From Streptomyces coeruleorubidus (GTDB lineage: Bacteria; Actinomycetota; Actinomycetes; Streptomycetales; Streptomycetaceae): a DNA stretch of 64,000 nucleotides. Below are positions 62,260 through 64,000 of this stretch, in pieces. The translations under genes were made by a program, and so were the position numbers. Every line of letters begins with the position of its first letter. The first letter of the stretch is position 1. The stretch lies in NCBI RefSeq assembly GCF_008705135.1, contig NZ_CP023694.1, positions 3,825,001-3,889,000 on the forward strand, in the 5' to 3' direction. The notes beneath the pieces are model-generated. The model was not told where the DNA came from, did not search any database, and was given only the letters and a program-made list of their open reading frames with translations.

Positions 62260-62637
62260 TCAGCCCGACTCGTCGGCCAAGGCCGCCTCAAGCGTGTCAT
62301 GGACGCTGAAGACCGCATCCGCACCCGTGATCTCGAACACGCGTGCCACCACCGGCTGCATCCCGGCGAGTGTCACGCCACCACCGGCGGCCTCTGCCTT
62401 CAGTCGCGCCCCCAGGAGCACGTTGAGTCCCGTGGAGTCGCAGAACTCCAGGCGCGCGCAGTCGATGACCAGACGCTTGAATCCCTTGGCGAGGCAGTCG
62501 TCGAGTGGCTCACGCAACAGATCGGCGGTGTGGTGATCCAACTCACCCGCCGGGGTCACGACGGCACTAGAGCCCTCTTCCCGCACCTCCACCAGAAGCC
62601 GGCCAGACTGTGCGCTGCCGACTGTCCCGCGGTCCAT
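62260..62637 (-). CDS. anti-anti-sigma factor (STAS domain)
   Basis: A 125-residue SpoIIAA/RsbV-type protein: VVTPAGELDHHTADLLREPL, then FKRLVIDCARLEFCDSTGLN with the phosphorylatable Ser of DSTGL, and VTLAGMQPVVARVFEITGAD. Unphosphorylated it would bind the anti-sigma kinase and free the sigma factor. ATG 62637 follows GAGAGACGG. Separated by 243 bp from the kinase gene, so it may have its own promoter, and divergent from the sigma gene. Confidence 0.92.
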   Translation of the reverse strand: MDRGTVGSAQSGRLLVEVREEGSSAVVTPAGELDHHTADLLREPLDDCLAKGFKRLVIDCARLEFCDSTGLNVLLGARLKAEAAGGGVTLAGMQPVVARVFEITGADAVFSVHDTLEAALADESG

Positions 62638-62887
62638 GCCGTCTCTCTCTCCCGACGTCGTGACTGCTGCTGACGCCCACGAACACTACGCCTTCCCTCC
62701 ACGCTTCGACACCCGAACAACCACGCACAAACGGACATATGCCCACAAAACGCACTTGCGGTGGGCTCGGGAAAGCGGGTAGGCCTAGTAAGGACACGTA
62801 ACCGACACGGCCGGCTTTGGAGGCGCCGCACACCGCAGTGCACGTACTGGCTCCGGCAGCCATATGCCGAGAACGATGGAGGACATC

Positions 62888-63802
62888 ATGTCACCCCGGC
62901 TCGACGCATCGCGTACCCAGGAAGCGACGTCGACACCCCCTCCGGAACATCTGGATCCCATCGAGCAGGTTGAGACGCTCGTCACACCGGACGACCTTCT
63001 CGCCGGACTTCCGGACATCCCCCCGTACGAGGAAGTCGGCGCGGTCGACGCACGGGCCCTGTCCAAGACCCTCTTCGAGCGCCTCGAATCGCTGGAGGAA
63101 GGCACCCACGAGTACTCGTACGTCCGCAACACGCTCGTCGAACTGAACCTCGCACTGGTCAAGTTCGCCGCCTCCCGGTTCCGCTCCCGCAGCGAGCCGA
63201 TGGAGGACATCATCCAGGTCGGCACCATCGGCCTGATCAAGGCGATCGACCGCTTCGAGCTGTCTCGGGGTGTCGAGTTCCCCACTTTCGCGATGCCGAC
63301 CATCGTCGGCGAGATCAAGCGCTTCTTCCGCGACACCTCGTGGTCCGTGCGCGTTCCGCGGCGGCTCCAGGAGCTGCGGCTCGACCTGGCCAAGGCCGGT
63401 GACGAGCTGGCCCAGAAGCTGGACCGCGCCCCGACGGTGACCGAGCTGGCCGAGCGCCTCGGCATCTCCAACGACGAGGTCGTCGAGGGCATGGCCGCGT
63501 CGAACGCCTACACCGCCTCCTCGCTGGACGCCCAGCCGGAGGAGGACGACTCCGAGGGCGCCCTCGCGGACCGCATCGGCTACGAGGACCACGGGCTCGA
63601 AGGCATCGAGTACGTCGAGTCGTTGAAGCCGCTGATCGCCGAACTTCCCCCGCGTGACCGGAAGATCCTGTCGCTGCGCTTCGTCGCGGGCATGACCCAG
63701 TCGGAGATCGGCGAGGAACTGGGCATCTCCCAGATGCACGTGTCGCGTCTGCTGTCCCGGACGCTGGTACGGCTGCGCAAGGGGCTGACTGTCGAGGAGT
63801 GA
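62888..63802 (+). CDS. SigB/SigF-family RNA polymerase sigma factor (SigI-like)
   Basis: About 304 residues with complete sigma-70 regions: region 2 (EPMEDIIQVGTIGLIKAIDR, FELSRGVEFPTFAMPTIVGE, RFFRDTSWSVRVPRRLQELR), region 3 (PTVTELAERLGISNDEVVEG) and region 4 (LPPRDRKILSLRFVAGMTQS, GISQMHVSRLLSRTLVRLRK). This is the stress/development group present in many copies in streptomycetes. The ATG at 62888 is chosen because GGAGG lies 6 nt upstream; ATGs at 62864 and 62876 are in frame. A GGGTAG at 62777 might be a -10 of the same sigma class. A perfect terminator follows. Confidence 0.92.
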   Translation: MSPRLDASRTQEATSTPPPEHLDPIEQVETLVTPDDLLAGLPDIPPYEEVGAVDARALSKTLFERLESLEEGTHEYSYVRNTLVELNLALVKFAASRFRSRSEPMEDIIQVGTIGLIKAIDRFELSRGVEFPTFAMPTIVGEIKRFFRDTSWSVRVPRRLQELRLDLAKAGDELAQKLDRAPTVTELAERLGISNDEVVEGMAASNAYTASSLDAQPEEDDSEGALADRIGYEDHGLEGIEYVESLKPLIAELPPRDRKILSLRFVAGMTQSEIGEELGISQMHVSRLLSRTLVRLRKGLTVEE

Positions 63803-63858
63803 TCCTCACCTGACGAGATCCTCACCGGACGACGCTGTACCGGGTGAACGCTTCCTTC

Positions 63859-63884
63859 GGGGGCGGACCGAACGGTCCGCCCCC
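63859..63884. terminator. bidirectional hairpin terminator after the sigma gene
   Basis: A perfect 12-bp stem (GGGGGCGGACCG / CGGTCCGCCCCC) with an AA loop, between the sigma gene and the stop of the partial gene on the other strand. Confidence 0.85.
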
Positions 63885-63904
63885 AGGCGCGTGCCGTCGG
63901 CGGT

Positions 63905-64000
63905 CTACCAGGGGTTCAGGATCAGCGCGGCCGTCGGGACGAGCGGAGCCGCCAGGCTCAGCAGCCAGTACGTGCGCGGAGCGAGGGCCGTCCGGTGGCG
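63905..64000 (-). CDS. C-terminal fragment of an unidentified protein
   Basis: Only the last 31 codons lie in the window; reading ends RTYWLLSLAAPLVPTAALIL and NPW before TAG at 63905-63907. The hydrophobic ending suggests a membrane protein, but the family cannot be told from so little. Confidence 0.55.
   Translation of the reverse strand, partial: RHRTALAPRTYWLLSLAAPLVPTAALILNPW

Overview
The window is chromosomal DNA from a Streptomyces or a very close relative. It has very high GC with G/C-biased third codon positions, many GTG and TTG starts, a near-complete WhiB (four cysteines spaced as in the Streptomyces sporulation regulator), LCP (LytR-CpsA-Psr) wall proteins, coenzyme F420 genes and a SigB/SigF-type sigma factor. 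From memory the gene order resembles the S. coelicolor sahH-manA-manB-whiB-cofD-...-sigI core region; this was not checked by alignment. No tRNA, rRNA, CRISPR array, transposase or phage gene was seen.

Layout. 1-4.9 kb: end of a SpoIIM-like gene, an RDD membrane protein, a conserved hypothetical, ahcY and a cation-efflux protein. 5-9.3 kb: manA, a SIS-domain protein, a Trm112-like zinc ribbon and manB, which together with manC at 22.2-23.3 kb complete GDP-mannose synthesis. 9.3-10.2 kb: wreck of an L-lactate permease gene. 10.3-17.3 kb: DUF3499, a zincin-like protein, a DUF5719 protein translationally coupled to a giant membrane glycosyltransferase, and whiB. 17.7-22 kb: cysteine dioxygenase behind a probably leaderless cysteine-rich leader peptide, then cofD/cofE and a DNA glycosylase. 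22-39.4 kb: manC, a secreted PGRP amidase, a TIGR03089 protein, seven LCP genes (two tandem copies of a two-gene unit plus three others), a second glycosyltransferase and a cytosolic Cys-rich copper-storage-type protein. 39.5-42.8 kb: thioesterase, acyl-CoA dehydrogenase and UDP-glucose dehydrogenase. 43.2-47.5 kb: an exported copper-handling operon (CopC-CopD fusion, two cupredoxins, a YceI-like protein). 47.5-54.6 kb: a CGNR regulator facing two glyoxalase-fold genes, an apparently dead dipeptidase, MerR facing an old-yellow-enzyme reductase, an intact dipeptidase, purE and purK. 54.7-59.3 kb: GtrA, a two-component system and a POT peptide transporter. 59.3-64 kb: two surface proteins (one with an LPQTG sorting signal), then an anti-sigma kinase, anti-anti-sigma and sigma-factor module, and the end of a further gene.

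How it fits together. The dominant theme is the cell envelope: GDP-mannose and UDP-glucuronate supply, polyprenyl-type glycosyltransferases, GtrA and LCP ligases that attach glycopolymers to peptidoglycan, plus a peptidoglycan amidase. Secondary themes are sulfur/one-carbon metabolism (ahcY, cysteine dioxygenase), F420 synthesis, copper handling and developmental or stress regulation (whiB, sigI-like).

Most notable: the Cys-rich leader ORF whose start codon lies where transcription should begin; the duplicated LCP pair with a conserved upstream module and hairpin; an intact dipeptidase paralogue lacking nearly all metal ligands; a duplicated His/Met motif in a cupredoxin protein; a palindromic repeat inserted in frame in purK; and clustered GTAAC palindromes between the CGNR and glyoxalase genes.
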